Shown in pieces: positions 53,615-62,257 of a stretch of DNA of 64,000 bases; the stretch's first letter is position 1; the number at the start of each line of letters is the position of its first letter. The DNA comes from CAZYTX01 sp964650485. Its GTDB lineage: Bacteria; RBG-13-61-14; DATKZS01. The stretch lies in NCBI GenBank assembly GCA_964650485.1, contig CAZYTX010000003.1, positions 1-64,000 on the forward strand, written 5' to 3'. A model generated the notes under the pieces. That model searched no databases. It had not been told where the DNA came from and saw nothing but the letters and a program-made list of their open reading frames with translations. A program made the position numbers and the translations under genes.

Positions 53615-53732
53615 TATCACGCAAAGGCGCAGAGAACGCAAAGAAGTCTGGATTTTTGGGGGATTGGAATGGCAAAAAGCCAAACATTTCTTTTATTTTA
53701 TTCTTTGCGCCTTCGCGCCTTTGCGTGAAATA
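53615..53732. repeat. Inverted repeat, TATCACGCAAAGGCGC family
   Basis: Left arm 53615-53645 and right arm 53701-53732 are imperfect inverted copies (about 30 bp each, 55-bp centre); both contain CACGCAAAGGCGC in one orientation and GCGCCTTTGCGTG in the other. The arm sequence recurs at 41885-41981. It lies between engB and the aldolase gene, upstream of that gene's promoter. Confidence 0.65.
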
Positions 53733-53746
53733 AAATGTAAAAGGGT

Positions 53747-53774
53747 TTGACAAGGGCGGCCCGGCTCGTATAGA
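53747..53774 (+). promoter_or_regulatory. Promoter of aldolase-adh genes
   Basis: TTGACA (53747-53752) and TATAGA (53769-53774), 16 bp apart, about 70 bp before the aldolase start. Confidence 0.5.
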
Positions 53775-53846
53775 TTGGTGTCTGCAAGAAGCTTTTAAGC
53801 GCAAAGCAACCTTCAAATCAAAGTCTTTCAAAGGGGGAAGAGTAAA

Positions 53847-54686
53847 ATGGAATGGGGCATGCAAAACAGACTTTCCAGGATCATTAACCCGGACACCGGC
53901 CGCACCCTGATGCTGGCCGTGGACCACGGCTACTTTCTGGGGCCGACCTCGGGTCTGGAGGACTGCGGCGGCGCCATCGAGCCGCTGCTCCCGTACGCGG
54001 ACACCATCATGCTAAACCGCGGGATCCTGCGCAGCCAGATTGACCCGCGCACCAGGACCCCGGTGGTGCTGCGGGTCTCGGGCGGAGCCAGCATCCTGGG
54101 CGAGCTCTCGGACGAGGGCGTGACCGTGACCATGCAGGACGCCATCAGGCTGAACGCCTCTGCGGTGGCCCTGTCAATATTCGTGGGCAGCGAGAACGAG
54201 AGGAAGACCCTGCTCGGGCTCAGTAACCTCATAAGCGAGGCCAACGAGTACGGCATGCCCGTGCTGGCGGTGACCGCGGTGGGAAAGGACATGGCAAGGG
54301 ACGCCCGCTACCTGGGCCTGGCCTCCAGGATAGCCGCGGAGCTGGGAGCGACCTTTGTGAAGACCTACCACTGCGAGGGCTTCGAGAAGGTCACCTGCTC
54401 GGTGCCGGTGCCCATTGTGATCGCCGGCGGCAAGAAGCTGCCGGAGAAGGACGCGCTCGACATGGCCTACGCCGCGCTCCAGGACGGCGCGGTGGGCGTT
54501 GACATGGGCAGGAACATCTTCCAGTCCGAGGCCCCGGTGGCCATGATCCAGGCGGTGCGGGCCCTAATTCACGAGGGAGTCTCCGCGGACAAGGCATACA
54601 AGATGTTCCAGGACAAGAAAAAGGAGCGGGGATCAAAGAAAAAGACCGCGGCAAAGAAAGGCGCCGTAAAAAAGAAAAGCGCGTGA
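53847..54686 (+). CDS. Class I aldolase, LsrF/FbaB-like
   Basis: A 279-residue TIM barrel of the DeoC/LacD/DhnA-type. The opening MLAVDHGYFLGPTSGLED resembles LsrF and related aldolases, and the Schiff-base lysine is probably in TFVKTYHCE. IVIAGGKKLPEKDALDMAY and GVDMGRNIFQS are the phosphate-binding loops. The final 25 residues are lysine-rich, unusual for the family. It is 49 bp ahead of a zinc dehydrogenase; the pair may handle a phosphorylated sugar or ketone, but the substrate is unknown. Confidence 0.85.
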   Translation: MEWGMQNRLSRIINPDTGRTLMLAVDHGYFLGPTSGLEDCGGAIEPLLPYADTIMLNRGILRSQIDPRTRTPVVLRVSGGASILGELSDEGVTVTMQDAIRLNASAVALSIFVGSENERKTLLGLSNLISEANEYGMPVLAVTAVGKDMARDARYLGLASRIAAELGATFVKTYHCEGFEKVTCSVPVPIVIAGGKKLPEKDALDMAYAALQDGAVGVDMGRNIFQSEAPVAMIQAVRALIHEGVSADKAYKMFQDKKKERGSKKKTAAKKGAVKKKSA

Positions 54687-54735
54687 AACATAAATTCTAA
54701 ATCATTCTTGTGCCTTTGTGCCTAGTGGTAAAGAC

Positions 54736-55879
54736 ATGCGTGTAGCAATGTACTACAGCAACCGGGACGTTCGCATGGAGGAGGCGCCGGTCCCGGAGAT
54801 CGGCCCGGGCGAGCTCCTTGTAAAGGTCATGGCCTCGGGCGTGTGCGGCACCGATTGCCTGGAGTGGTACCGGCTCAAGCAGGCCCCCCGTGTGCTCGGT
54901 CACGAGATCGCCGGCGACGTGGTCCATGCCGGCCAGGGGGTTGAGAAGTTCAAGCCCGGCGACCGGGTGTTCGTGTCCCACCACGTGCCCTGCAACACCT
55001 GCCACTACTGCCTTACAGACAACCACACGGTTTGCGAGACCCTGCACAAGACCAACTTCGACCCGGGCGGGTTCGCGGAGTACGTGCGGGCCCCCCGGAT
55101 AAACGTTGACCGGGGCGCCTTCAAGCTGCCGGACCAGATGAGCTACGAGGAGGGAGTGTTCATCGAGCCGGTGGCATGCGTGGTGCGCGGCCAGAGGAAG
55201 GCCGGCGTGAAGCTCGGCCAGACGATGCTTATCCTGGGCTCGGGCTTCTCCGGTCTTTTGCACCTCGCGCTGGCAAGGGCCTCCGGCATCACCCGCATCA
55301 TAACCACTGACGTTAACGAATTCAGGCTGGAGCTGGCAAACAAGCTCGGCGCAACCGCCGCGGTGCATGCCTCCCAGGACGTGGCCGAGAAGGTGCGCGA
55401 GCATAATGACGGCAGGCTGGCTGACATGGTGGTGGTGTGCACGGGTGCGTACCAGGCCTTCGAGCAGGCCCTGGGGTGCGTGGACCGGGGGGGCACGGTG
55501 CTCTGCTTTGCAACCACCGAGCCGGGGGTTGACCTGCCCGTGCCCATAAACGCCTTCTGGAGGAACGGGGTCACCATATTGCCGAGCTACGCCGGCGCGC
55601 CCGCTGACATAGCGCTGGCCATCGAGCTCATCCGGGCCGGGGTCTTCCCGGTGGATGAGTTCGTGACCCACCGGCTGCCGCTCGATGAGACCGGCAAGGG
55701 CATCCGGCTGGTGGCCGATGCCGCGNNNNNNNNNNNNNNNNNNNNNNNNNNNNNNNNNNNNNNNNNNNNNNNNNNNNNNNNNNNNNNNNNNNNNNNNNNN
55801 NNNNNNNNNNNNNNNNNNNNNNNNNGTGGCCGATGCCGCGGACTCGATGAAGGTGATTATAAAGCCGTTCGGGGAGTAG
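54736..55879 (+). CDS. Zinc-dependent alcohol dehydrogenase (interrupted by gap)
   Basis: A medium-chain dehydrogenase. Catalytic zinc ligands are in SGVCGTDC and RVLGHEIAG; the structural zinc site is CNTCHYC with Cys at HTVC. The nucleotide-binding loop is LGSGFSGLL. A run of 100 N (55726-55825) interrupts the gene, but the 15 bases before the gap are repeated exactly after it; removing the overlap restores one frame of about 342 residues ending IIKPFGE. A start at ATG 54736 avoids a dispersed repeat before it. The 3' end is duplicated at 56731-56866. Confidence 0.85.
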
Positions 55880-55880
55880 A
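55630..55880. repeat. 136-bp direct repeat, copy 1 (native adh 3' end, contains gap)
   Basis: The 3' end of the dehydrogenase gene from base 55630 to just past its stop. Without the gap and the 15-bp overlap it is 136 bp (96 + 55 - 15), identical in length to the copy at 56731-56866 and differing at one seen position (CAC against CGC). It marks the left end of the islet. Confidence 0.85.
55726..55825. other. Scaffold gap of 100 N
   Basis: Exactly 100 N, which is a conventional placeholder length. The flanks share 15 bp (GTGGCCGATGCCGCG), so true missing sequence is probably zero. It falls inside a repeat, the likely reason assembly stopped here. Confidence 0.9.
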
Positions 55881-55899
55881 CAGGAGTATAGATCAAATG

Positions 55900-55928
55900 T
55901 TGAAACAAGGTTGAATCCTTTTTATAAT
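55900..55928 (+). promoter_or_regulatory. Promoter of the islet genes
   Basis: TTGAAA (55900-55905) and a perfect TATAAT (55923-55928) with a 17-bp spacer, only 20 bp inside the left repeat end. The genes therefore do not depend on the dehydrogenase promoter. Confidence 0.6.
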
Positions 55929-55958
55929 TAGCATAGAAAGAGAAGGGGCAACGAAAAA

Positions 55959-56282
55959 ATGAGTGATCACGCAAAAGAAAAAGAACTCGCTGAAATGTTA
56001 TCAGGCAGGCGGGAGCTGAACAGAAAGCATGGACTCTCTCTTCATAAGAAAAGCTTGCCAGATTTGATAATAGATATGGAAGAAAATGAACTTGATAGAT
56101 CATTAAGGCGGGGCATAAGGTCAATAATAGAAATGAAAGCAGACAACCAATTGTCAGATCAGGAGATGGAGACAATGCTGTCCCATCTTATCTCGCTCTA
56201 CGCTCAAGGCAAAGTTAACCTCCTTGTAAATAAAAGGCTGGAACTTATTTTTGGAAAAGTGATAGCCTCGGGAGAACATTGA
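55959..56282 (+). CDS. Islet protein A, unknown, soluble
   Basis: A 107-residue hydrophilic and probably helical protein (LAEMLSGRRELNRKHG, then IIEMKADNQLSDQEMETML). No membrane segment, signal or known motif was recognised. The ATG at 55959 follows GAAGGGG (55942-55948). The next gene starts 1 bp after its stop, so the two are coupled. Base composition is clearly more A/T-rich than neighbouring genes. It may be the cytosolic partner of protein B; no function is claimed. Confidence 0.65.
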   Translation: MSDHAKEKELAEMLSGRRELNRKHGLSLHKKSLPDLIIDMEENELDRSLRRGIRSIIEMKADNQLSDQEMETMLSHLISLYAQGKVNLLVNKRLELIFGKVIASGEH

Positions 56283-56283
56283 T

Positions 56284-56706
56284 ATGAGCCCTGATGAAGA
56301 AAAAAAGGGTCCTATTGAGGAAAAAAAAGGAGCAGAGGAAAACGAATCGAATGAAGACGAGCCTCAAATCCCTGCACATATCCTCGAGAAGATGCCCAAG
56401 GAGGCAAGACAGTTAATAATGAGCTATATGGGGCCAGCCCCTCATCCCCTTACTAAAAGAATCACATCCGAGCATATAACCAAGCTCATAGAGAACAGCA
56501 ACAAGGACAGCGAAAGGGATCATCAAAGCGAAAGCGAAAGAAGAAGATTCAACCTCATTGTATTTGTTGTCGCTATAATCGCCGCCATAGGCATAATAGT
56601 ATTCATGGTTATAATGAAAGAAAGAAATGTATTGATCAATATCTTGATCGGCATCCTGGGATTCGCCGGGGGCTTCGGGGTAGGGAAGCTTTATAAAAGA
56701 GATTAG
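56284..56706 (+). CDS. Islet protein B, two-helix membrane protein
   Basis: A 140-residue protein. The first 95 residues are charged (acidic start, then HITKLIENSNKDSERDHQSE, possibly coiled). Two membrane helices follow (about 91-109 NLIVFVVAIIAAIGIIVF, and about 117-134 ILIGILGFAGGFGVG) with a short linker and a basic end. This layout resembles DUF2335-type small membrane proteins, though identity is not certain. It overlaps no other gene and ends 24 bp before the right repeat. Confidence 0.68.
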   Translation: MSPDEEKKGPIEEKKGAEENESNEDEPQIPAHILEKMPKEARQLIMSYMGPAPHPLTKRITSEHITKLIENSNKDSERDHQSESERRRFNLIVFVVAIIAAIGIIVFMVIMKERNVLINILIGILGFAGGFGVGKLYKRD

Positions 56707-56730
56707 CACGACATTGCTTCATTTCACGAA

Positions 56731-56866
56731 ATCCGGGCCGGGGTCTTCCCGGTGGATGAGTTCGTGACCCGCCGGCTGCCGCTCGATGAGACCGGCAAGG
56801 GCATCCGGCTGGTGGCCGATGCCGCGGACTCGATGAAGGTGATTATAAAGCCGTTCGGGGAGTAGA
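56731..56866. repeat. 136-bp direct repeat, copy 2 (orphan adh 3' end)
   Basis: A second copy of the last 136 bp of the dehydrogenase gene, including its stop codon (56863-56865). No start or upstream part of the gene precedes it, so it is non-functional. With copy 1 it brackets the two islet genes (55881-56730). Confidence 0.9.
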
Positions 56867-56968
56867 ATTGAAAAGCTAGGGGTTTGTAAAAGCTAATGCA
56901 GGGGGCTCAGGTTTTTACTCAAAGGTATAGCCCGGACCTCAGATCTTTTCATCCTTGCGCGGTCGTAT

Positions 56969-58144
56969 TCATTTTTGTTTGACAACACTGTTTTTGCTGA
57001 GCTCTTCTATCTCGTCTTGGCTGAACCCGGCCTCCTCCAGCACCTGTCGTGTGTGGGCGCCCGGCGCGGCCCCTGCGAATCGGTACTCGGCCGGGGTGCG
57101 CTCCATCTTGTAGGGGCTTCCCACCTGGCGCTGCGTGGTCCCGTCCGGCCTGGGCACGTCCACCACCATCTCCCTGGCTTTGGTGAGCGGGTGCTCAGCC
57201 ATCTCCGCCACCGAGAGCACCGGCTCCACGCAGGCGTCCACCTCTTTGAACACGGCCTCCCACTCCTTCCTGGTCTTCTTTTCAAACTCGGCCTGGAGCG
57301 CCTCTTTGAGCTCGCGGCCGCCCGACATCTGCTTGTCCGCCAGGTCCTCCCTGCCAAGGGCGGTGACCATTGCCTTAAAGAACTGCGGCTCCAGGGAGCC
57401 AACGGACATGTACTCCCCGTCCTTGGTGCGATAGAAGTCGTAGTACCCGCCGCCGTTCAAGGGGTTCCCCTCGCGCTCGGGCGGCTCCCCCCCGGCCAGG
57501 TAAGCCATGGCATGGAGCGCGCCCAGGTGCATGGCCCCGTCGGTCATGCTGATGTCAATGCACTGCCCTTCGCCGGTGCGCTCTTTGTGATATAGCGCTG
57601 CCAGGATAGCCACCACCGCGTTCAGTCCGCCGGCACACTGGTCAGCCACCTGTATGCCCAGGGGCAGTGGCCCGGAGTCCTTCCTGCCGGTGTAGGACAT
57701 GACCCCGGAGAGCGCCAGGTAGTTGGCGTCGTGGCCGGCCCGGTCGCGGTAGGGCCCGTCCTGGCCGTAGCCGGTAATGGAGCAGTAGATCAGGCCGGGG
57801 TTGTGGGCGCTCATGCACTCGTAGTCCACGCACAGCCTCTTCATCACCCCGGGCCTGAACTGCTCCACCAACACGTCGAAGTTCTTCACCAGCCTGGTTA
57901 TGACCCCGGCGCCCTCCGGGTTCTTGAGGTCCACCATGATGGACCTCTTGTTCCGGTTGATCTCGCGGTGGGCCGCGGAGACCTCGCCGTCCATGGGCGG
58001 CATCAGGGTAAGCAGGTCGGGCAGGCCCGGGGCTTCCACCCGTACCACGTCGGCGCCCATGTCAGCCAGCACCATGGTGCCGAAGGGCCCGGGCAGCAGC
58101 CTGGTGAAGTCCAGCACCTTTACTCCTTTAAGCGGTCCGCTCAT
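56969..58144 (-). CDS. CaiB/BaiF family CoA-transferase or acyl-CoA racemase
   Basis: A 391-residue class III CoA-transferase fold. It opens GVKVLDFTRLLPGPFGTMVLADMGADVVRVE, the family N-terminus; the catalytic aspartate is in the GHDANYLALSG stretch. GIQVADQCAGGLNAVVAILAALYHKERTG and YMSVGSLEPQFF are typical of alpha-methylacyl-CoA racemase-like members. AGGAG precedes ATG 58144 (58147 is a second ATG). CoA donor and acceptor are unknown. Confidence 0.9.
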   Translation of the reverse strand: MSGPLKGVKVLDFTRLLPGPFGTMVLADMGADVVRVEAPGLPDLLTLMPPMDGEVSAAHREINRNKRSIMVDLKNPEGAGVITRLVKNFDVLVEQFRPGVMKRLCVDYECMSAHNPGLIYCSITGYGQDGPYRDRAGHDANYLALSGVMSYTGRKDSGPLPLGIQVADQCAGGLNAVVAILAALYHKERTGEGQCIDISMTDGAMHLGALHAMAYLAGGEPPEREGNPLNGGGYYDFYRTKDGEYMSVGSLEPQFFKAMVTALGREDLADKQMSGGRELKEALQAEFEKKTRKEWEAVFKEVDACVEPVLSVAEMAEHPLTKAREMVVDVPRPDGTTQRQVGSPYKMERTPAEYRFAGAAPGAHTRQVLEEAGFSQDEIEELSKNSVVKQK

Positions 58145-58186
58145 CATTCGCTCCTGTTTGATACCCGCCTTGCCTTTGCGGGATTT

Positions 58187-58615
58187 TCAGCCCATTCCAA
58201 GGACCTCTTTGACCTTTGCAACCACCAGGTCCTCGGACCCGGGACCCTTCATCACGTACCCTTTATGGTTATTCCTGAAACCCTCGGAGAACTCGGCCAC
58301 CTCTTTGCTCATCTGTTCCACCCAGTCCTTCTCCTTGCCCGAGTAGATTATAAAGGGGGTGCTTGCAAGCTCCTCGTAAAGGGCATGCACCACCGCTCCC
58401 ACCTGGGCGCCGAGCATGTCCGGCATCTCCATGTCCAGGACGAACATGTCCACCGAGCCGCGGATGGACGGGTCGGAGAGCACCCTGGTCTCCAGGTCCG
58501 AGGCGTGCTCTGCGCTTATCAGCTCGAACACGGGCTCGGAGAAAGTCTCCTTCAAGAGCTCCCTGGCAGTGGGGCTGTCGTCCACGTGCACAACTACGTA
58601 TTTTCCTTCTCTCAT
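58187..58615 (-). CDS. Receiver-only response regulator
   Basis: A 142-residue receiver with VVHVDDSPTA, phosphoacceptor Asp61 in MFVLDMEMPD, IIYSGKE and a conserved lysine in YVMKGPG. It lies alone between a CoA-transferase and a YdcF-type gene on the same strand. No kinase is nearby. It does not carry the FAEAG motif. Confidence 0.85.
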   Translation of the reverse strand: MREGKYVVVHVDDSPTARELLKETFSEPVFELISAEHASDLETRVLSDPSIRGSVDMFVLDMEMPDMLGAQVGAVVHALYEELASTPFIIYSGKEKDWVEQMSKEVAEFSEGFRNNHKGYVMKGPGSEDLVVAKVKEVLGMG

Positions 58616-58624
58616 CTTGTCCTC

Positions 58625-59302
58625 CTACTCGTCTGGCATGGCCTTGGTGCGCGCCCGCACCGGGTCGCGTATGCGGCTTGTGTGCTTGTCACCGGCATGG
58701 CTTCTTACCATCCGCTCCTCGTCAATGAAAGCGTAGCTGATCCTGACCGACAGCTCGTACAAGGTGAAGGTGAGCCCGTAAAAGGGGTTGTCCGGGACCT
58801 CGCACCCGCTGGTCTGCACCTTCACTCCAGCGGCCTTGAACAGGTGTCTCGCTCTTTTCAGGTGATAGGGCGAGCTGACCACTATGCACGAGCTCCAGCC
58901 GCGCTCTCGCATGATCCCTGCCGAGTACCTGGCATTGCCGATGGTGTCCATGGCCTCGCGCTCCTCCACTACGTCTTCCCCGGGCACTCCCATGGACACG
59001 GCGACTTCCTTCATGACCGAGCTCTCGTACAGGTCCTTGTACGTGTTGCCGCCGGTCATGATCATCTTTTTGGCAAGGCCTTGCCTGTAAAGCTGGACAC
59101 CCGCCTTCACCCTGCGGGCAAGCTCGTCCGCAGGCTCTCCCTTCTCGTCCACCGGCGGACCGTAGCCCAGCACCACGATGACGTCCGCGGGCACGAGGTC
59201 CTGCTGTGGTATGAGAATGGGGTTCAGCGCAGGCTTTGAGCAACCCCCTGCCAAGGCCAGGAAGAGAAGCGGGAACAGAAACCTTGAACCACTCTTTTTC
59301 AT
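58625..59302 (-). CDS. YdcF/ElyC-like DUF218 lipoprotein
   Basis: A 225-residue protein starting MKKSGSRFLFPLLFLALAGGC, a lipoprotein signal with lipobox LAGGC. The mature part is a DUF218 (SanA/ElyC/YdcF) domain: DVIVVLGYGPP, then MIMTGGNT and IVVSSPYHLKRAR, the phosphate-binding pattern of the family. Members affect envelope integrity and peptidoglycan precursors. ATG 59302 is chosen over 59371 because the latter would put a hydrophilic stretch before the signal. Confidence 0.85.
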   Translation of the reverse strand: MKKSGSRFLFPLLFLALAGGCSKPALNPILIPQQDLVPADVIVVLGYGPPVDEKGEPADELARRVKAGVQLYRQGLAKKMIMTGGNTYKDLYESSVMKEVAVSMGVPGEDVVEEREAMDTIGNARYSAGIMRERGWSSCIVVSSPYHLKRARHLFKAAGVKVQTSGCEVPDNPFYGLTFTLYELSVRISYAFIDEERMVRSHAGDKHTSRIRDPVRARTKAMPDE

Positions 59303-59463
59303 TATCTTTTGTCCACTCCGCCAGAACAATGGTAGTTGAAATAATCTATCACTCGCTCGGCTTTTGGACAAGCGCTTTACTAATCCCCTTATGTGTGTTA
59401 GCTTTAGTCCTGTTGTTTTCCCGGGTGTAACCCCGGGAGCCGGCAGATTGGAGGTGAAGCAAA

Positions 59464-59733
59464 TTGACGCTGGCTAAAGAGAGGAAAGCGGAGATCATAG
59501 GCAGGTTCCGGAGAGGCGAGGGCGACACCGGCTCGCCCGAGGTGCAGGTGGCTATTCTGACCGAGCGGATCAATTATCTTACCGAGCATTTCAAGTCCCA
59601 TCCCAAGGACCATCACTCCAGGAGGGGGCTGCTCAAGATGGTAGGCCAGAGGAGGCGTCTTTTGAACTACCTTCAGAAGTGCGACCATGACCGCTACAAG
59701 GAGCTGATCCAGGAGCTGGGCCTGAGAAGGTAA
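59464..59733 (+). CDS. rpsO: 30S ribosomal protein S15
   Basis: An 89-residue S15 with GDTGSPEVQVAILTERINYLTEH and RRLLNYLQK. It starts with TTG at 59464, preceded by a perfect GGAGGTG (59450-59456) at 7 nt. It sits in the conserved rpsO-pnp pair. A hairpin (GGGGAA / TTCCCC, 59745-59760) just after its stop could be a processing site. Confidence 0.97.
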   Translation: MTLAKERKAEIIGRFRRGEGDTGSPEVQVAILTERINYLTEHFKSHPKDHHSRRGLLKMVGQRRRLLNYLQKCDHDRYKELIQELGLRR

Positions 59734-59951
59734 TGAGAGGAGCGGGGGAAGGATTTCCCCTATAGACGTTAACCAAGGGTCCGCGCAGGCTGGAAAGACC
59801 CGGGTCACATCCGGGCATCGCGATTTTGACAAAGCAATTGCGGTGTCGGGACGTGGATCGGGCCTCCTTGCTTGCGCGGCCGGGCATGCGCCCTTTTGCC
59901 GGGGATGGTCTTCTTCTCCTGCACAAGAAGGGCGCTAAAGGAGAGTTCACA

Positions 59952-62162
59952 ATGTATAAGAAGATGAGCATGCCCTTCCACGGCCGCGAGCTTACCATCG
60001 AGGTCGGGAAGCTGGCCAGGCAGGCAAGCGGTTCCGCGGTGGTGTCCTACGGCGACACCATAGTACTGACAACGGTGGTTATGGACAGGACTCCGGGGAC
60101 CCCCGGCGACTTCATCCCCCTCACGGTCAACTACCAGGAGAAGTTCTACTCTTCTGGCAAGATACCGGGCGGCTTCTTCAAGCGCGAGGGAAGGCCCACC
60201 GACGTGGAGACACTGAACTGCCGATTAATTGACCGGCCCATCCGGCCCCTGTTCCCCAGGCACTGGTTCTACGAGACACAGATTATGCCCACGGTCCTGT
60301 CCGCGGACGGAGAGAGCCATCCCGGCGTGCTGGGCATGATCGCGGCTTCCGCGGCGCTCGAGGTCTCCAAGATTCCTTTCGAGGGACCGATCGCAGGGGT
60401 GCAGGTCGCACGCGTGGGCGAGGAGTGGGTGGTGAACCCCGGCTACTCCCAGATCGAGGAGAGCAAGGCCGAGCTGATAGTGGCCGGCAGCCGCGAAGGC
60501 ATAGCCATGGTTGAAGGCGGCGCTGAGATGGTGCCCGAGGAGGAGATAATGGAGGGCATCTTCCATGCATACGAGGAGATCAAGCCTCTACTCGATATGC
60601 AGGACCAGCTCCGGCAGGAAGTGGGTGTGCCCAAGATGGAGCACGAGGTCATCGAGCCCCCGGAGGAACTGTCCCAAAGGATCGAGCAGGAGGCGAAAAA
60701 AGACCTGGAGGAGGCCTGGCGCATCGCGGACAAGCAGGAGCGGCAGGACCGGGTGCACCAGGTCTGGGACGGGCTGCACAAGAAGCTGGTGGAGGAGGAG
60801 ACGGACCTTGGGCCCGGCGAGCTGTACTTTACCGAGATCAAGGACAAGATAGACAAGGACATTGTAAGGGGCAACATAATCCGGGAAGGGGTCAGGGCTG
60901 ACGGCAGGGACTTCACTACGGTGCGGCCGATCTCCGCTGAGGTCCGGGTCCTGCCCAGGACGCACGGCTCTTCTCTTTTCACCCGTGGCGAGACCCAGGC
61001 CATGGCCGTTGTCACCCTGGGCACGCGCAAGGACGAGCGCAAGATCGAGCGTCTTGAGGAAGATTATTACAAGACCTTCTTCCTGCACTACAACTTCCCC
61101 CCTTACTCTGTGGGCGAGACCAAGTTCAGGCTGGGGCCCGGCAGGAGGGAGATAGGCCACGGCTACCTGGCAGAGCGGGCCCTTGCCAGGGTGTTGCCCG
61201 AGCACGAGGATTTTCCCTATACCATCAGGGTGGTGTCCGAGATCACCGAGTCCAACGGGTCCAGCTCCATGGCCACGGTGAGTGGCGGGTCGCTCTGCCT
61301 CATGGACGCGGGCGTGCCGGTCAAGGGACAGGTGGCCGGCGTTGCCATGGGCCTTGTAAAAGAGGCCGAGGGCAAGTTCCACGTGCTCACCGACATAATC
61401 GGAGACGAGGACCACACCGGTGACATGGACTTCAAGGTGGCCGGCACCAGGGACGGCGTGACCTCGGTTCAGATGGACATAAAGATATCGGGCGTGGACA
61501 AAGAGATACTTGGCGGGGCGCTTGCGCAGGCCCGGGAGGCCAGGCTGCACATACTGGACGAGATGGACAAGGTCATTGCCGAGCCAAGGACAGAGCTCTC
61601 GCCTTACGCGCCCAGGATAGTGACTCTCCATATACCGGTGGAGAAGATAAAAGACGTGATCGGCCCGGGCGGCAAGATGATCCGCAGCATTGTCGAGCGC
61701 ACCGGGGCCACCATTGACGTTGAGGACGACGGCACCGTGAAGGTGGCGTCCTCGGACTCGGAGGCCAACAGGAAGGCCATCGAGATCATCGAGCAGTTGA
61801 CCGAGGAGGCCGAGGTGGGCAAGGTCTACACCGGCGAGGTGAAGAAGGTCATGGACTTCGGGGCCTTCGTGGAGATACTGCCCGGCACCGAGGGACTGGT
61901 TCACATCTCGCGGCTCGACCGCGGTCGTGTTGAGAAGGTCACCGACGTTGTGCAGGAGGGCGACAAGATCACGGTAAAGTGCATTGGCATTGACAACGAG
62001 GGAAAGATAAGCCTGTCAAGGGAGGAGGTCCTGGACCAGCAGCCCGAGGCGTCCAGGAAGCCCAGGAAGTCCGGACCCGGCGGCTCCGGCGGCCGGGGAG
62101 GTCCTGGCGGCCCCAGGCCCCCGCGCGATTCCAGGCCGTATCCTCCACGCGACCAGGGGTAA
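59952..62162 (+). CDS. pnp: Polyribonucleotide nucleotidyltransferase
   Basis: A 736-residue PNPase: two RNase PH domains (YGDTIVLTTVVM near the start; FTTVRPISAEVRVLPRTHGSSLF in the second), then KH (KIKDVIGPGGKMIRSIVE) and S1 (GKVYTGEVKKVMDFGAFVEILPG). It degrades RNA 3' to 5' with phosphate. ATG 59952 follows AAAGGAG (59938-59944); the longer reading from 59826 lacks support. The tail after S1 is Gly/Pro/Arg-rich. Confidence 0.97.
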   Translation: MYKKMSMPFHGRELTIEVGKLARQASGSAVVSYGDTIVLTTVVMDRTPGTPGDFIPLTVNYQEKFYSSGKIPGGFFKREGRPTDVETLNCRLIDRPIRPLFPRHWFYETQIMPTVLSADGESHPGVLGMIAASAALEVSKIPFEGPIAGVQVARVGEEWVVNPGYSQIEESKAELIVAGSREGIAMVEGGAEMVPEEEIMEGIFHAYEEIKPLLDMQDQLRQEVGVPKMEHEVIEPPEELSQRIEQEAKKDLEEAWRIADKQERQDRVHQVWDGLHKKLVEEETDLGPGELYFTEIKDKIDKDIVRGNIIREGVRADGRDFTTVRPISAEVRVLPRTHGSSLFTRGETQAMAVVTLGTRKDERKIERLEEDYYKTFFLHYNFPPYSVGETKFRLGPGRREIGHGYLAERALARVLPEHEDFPYTIRVVSEITESNGSSSMATVSGGSLCLMDAGVPVKGQVAGVAMGLVKEAEGKFHVLTDIIGDEDHTGDMDFKVAGTRDGVTSVQMDIKISGVDKEILGGALAQAREARLHILDEMDKVIAEPRTELSPYAPRIVTLHIPVEKIKDVIGPGGKMIRSIVERTGATIDVEDDGTVKVASSDSEANRKAIEIIEQLTEEAEVGKVYTGEVKKVMDFGAFVEILPGTEGLVHISRLDRGRVEKVTDVVQEGDKITVKCIGIDNEGKISLSREEVLDQQPEASRKPRKSGPGGSGGRGGPGGPRPPRDSRPYPPRDQG

Positions 62163-62257
62163 AGTGACGAGCGGCGATTCAAGGACAGGAAAAAGCCGAG
62201 GCAGAGCAAGCACTATCACAATAACGATGGTAACGATGACCGCAATGATCACTGACC

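Noticed and set aside
54697..56175. A 492-residue minus-strand frame crossing the N gap
   Set aside because: Antisense to the dehydrogenase and islet gene A and bridging 100 N; no family resemblance.
57731..59239. A 502-residue plus-strand frame
   Set aside because: It spans three genes on the minus strand that each have clear domains and starts.
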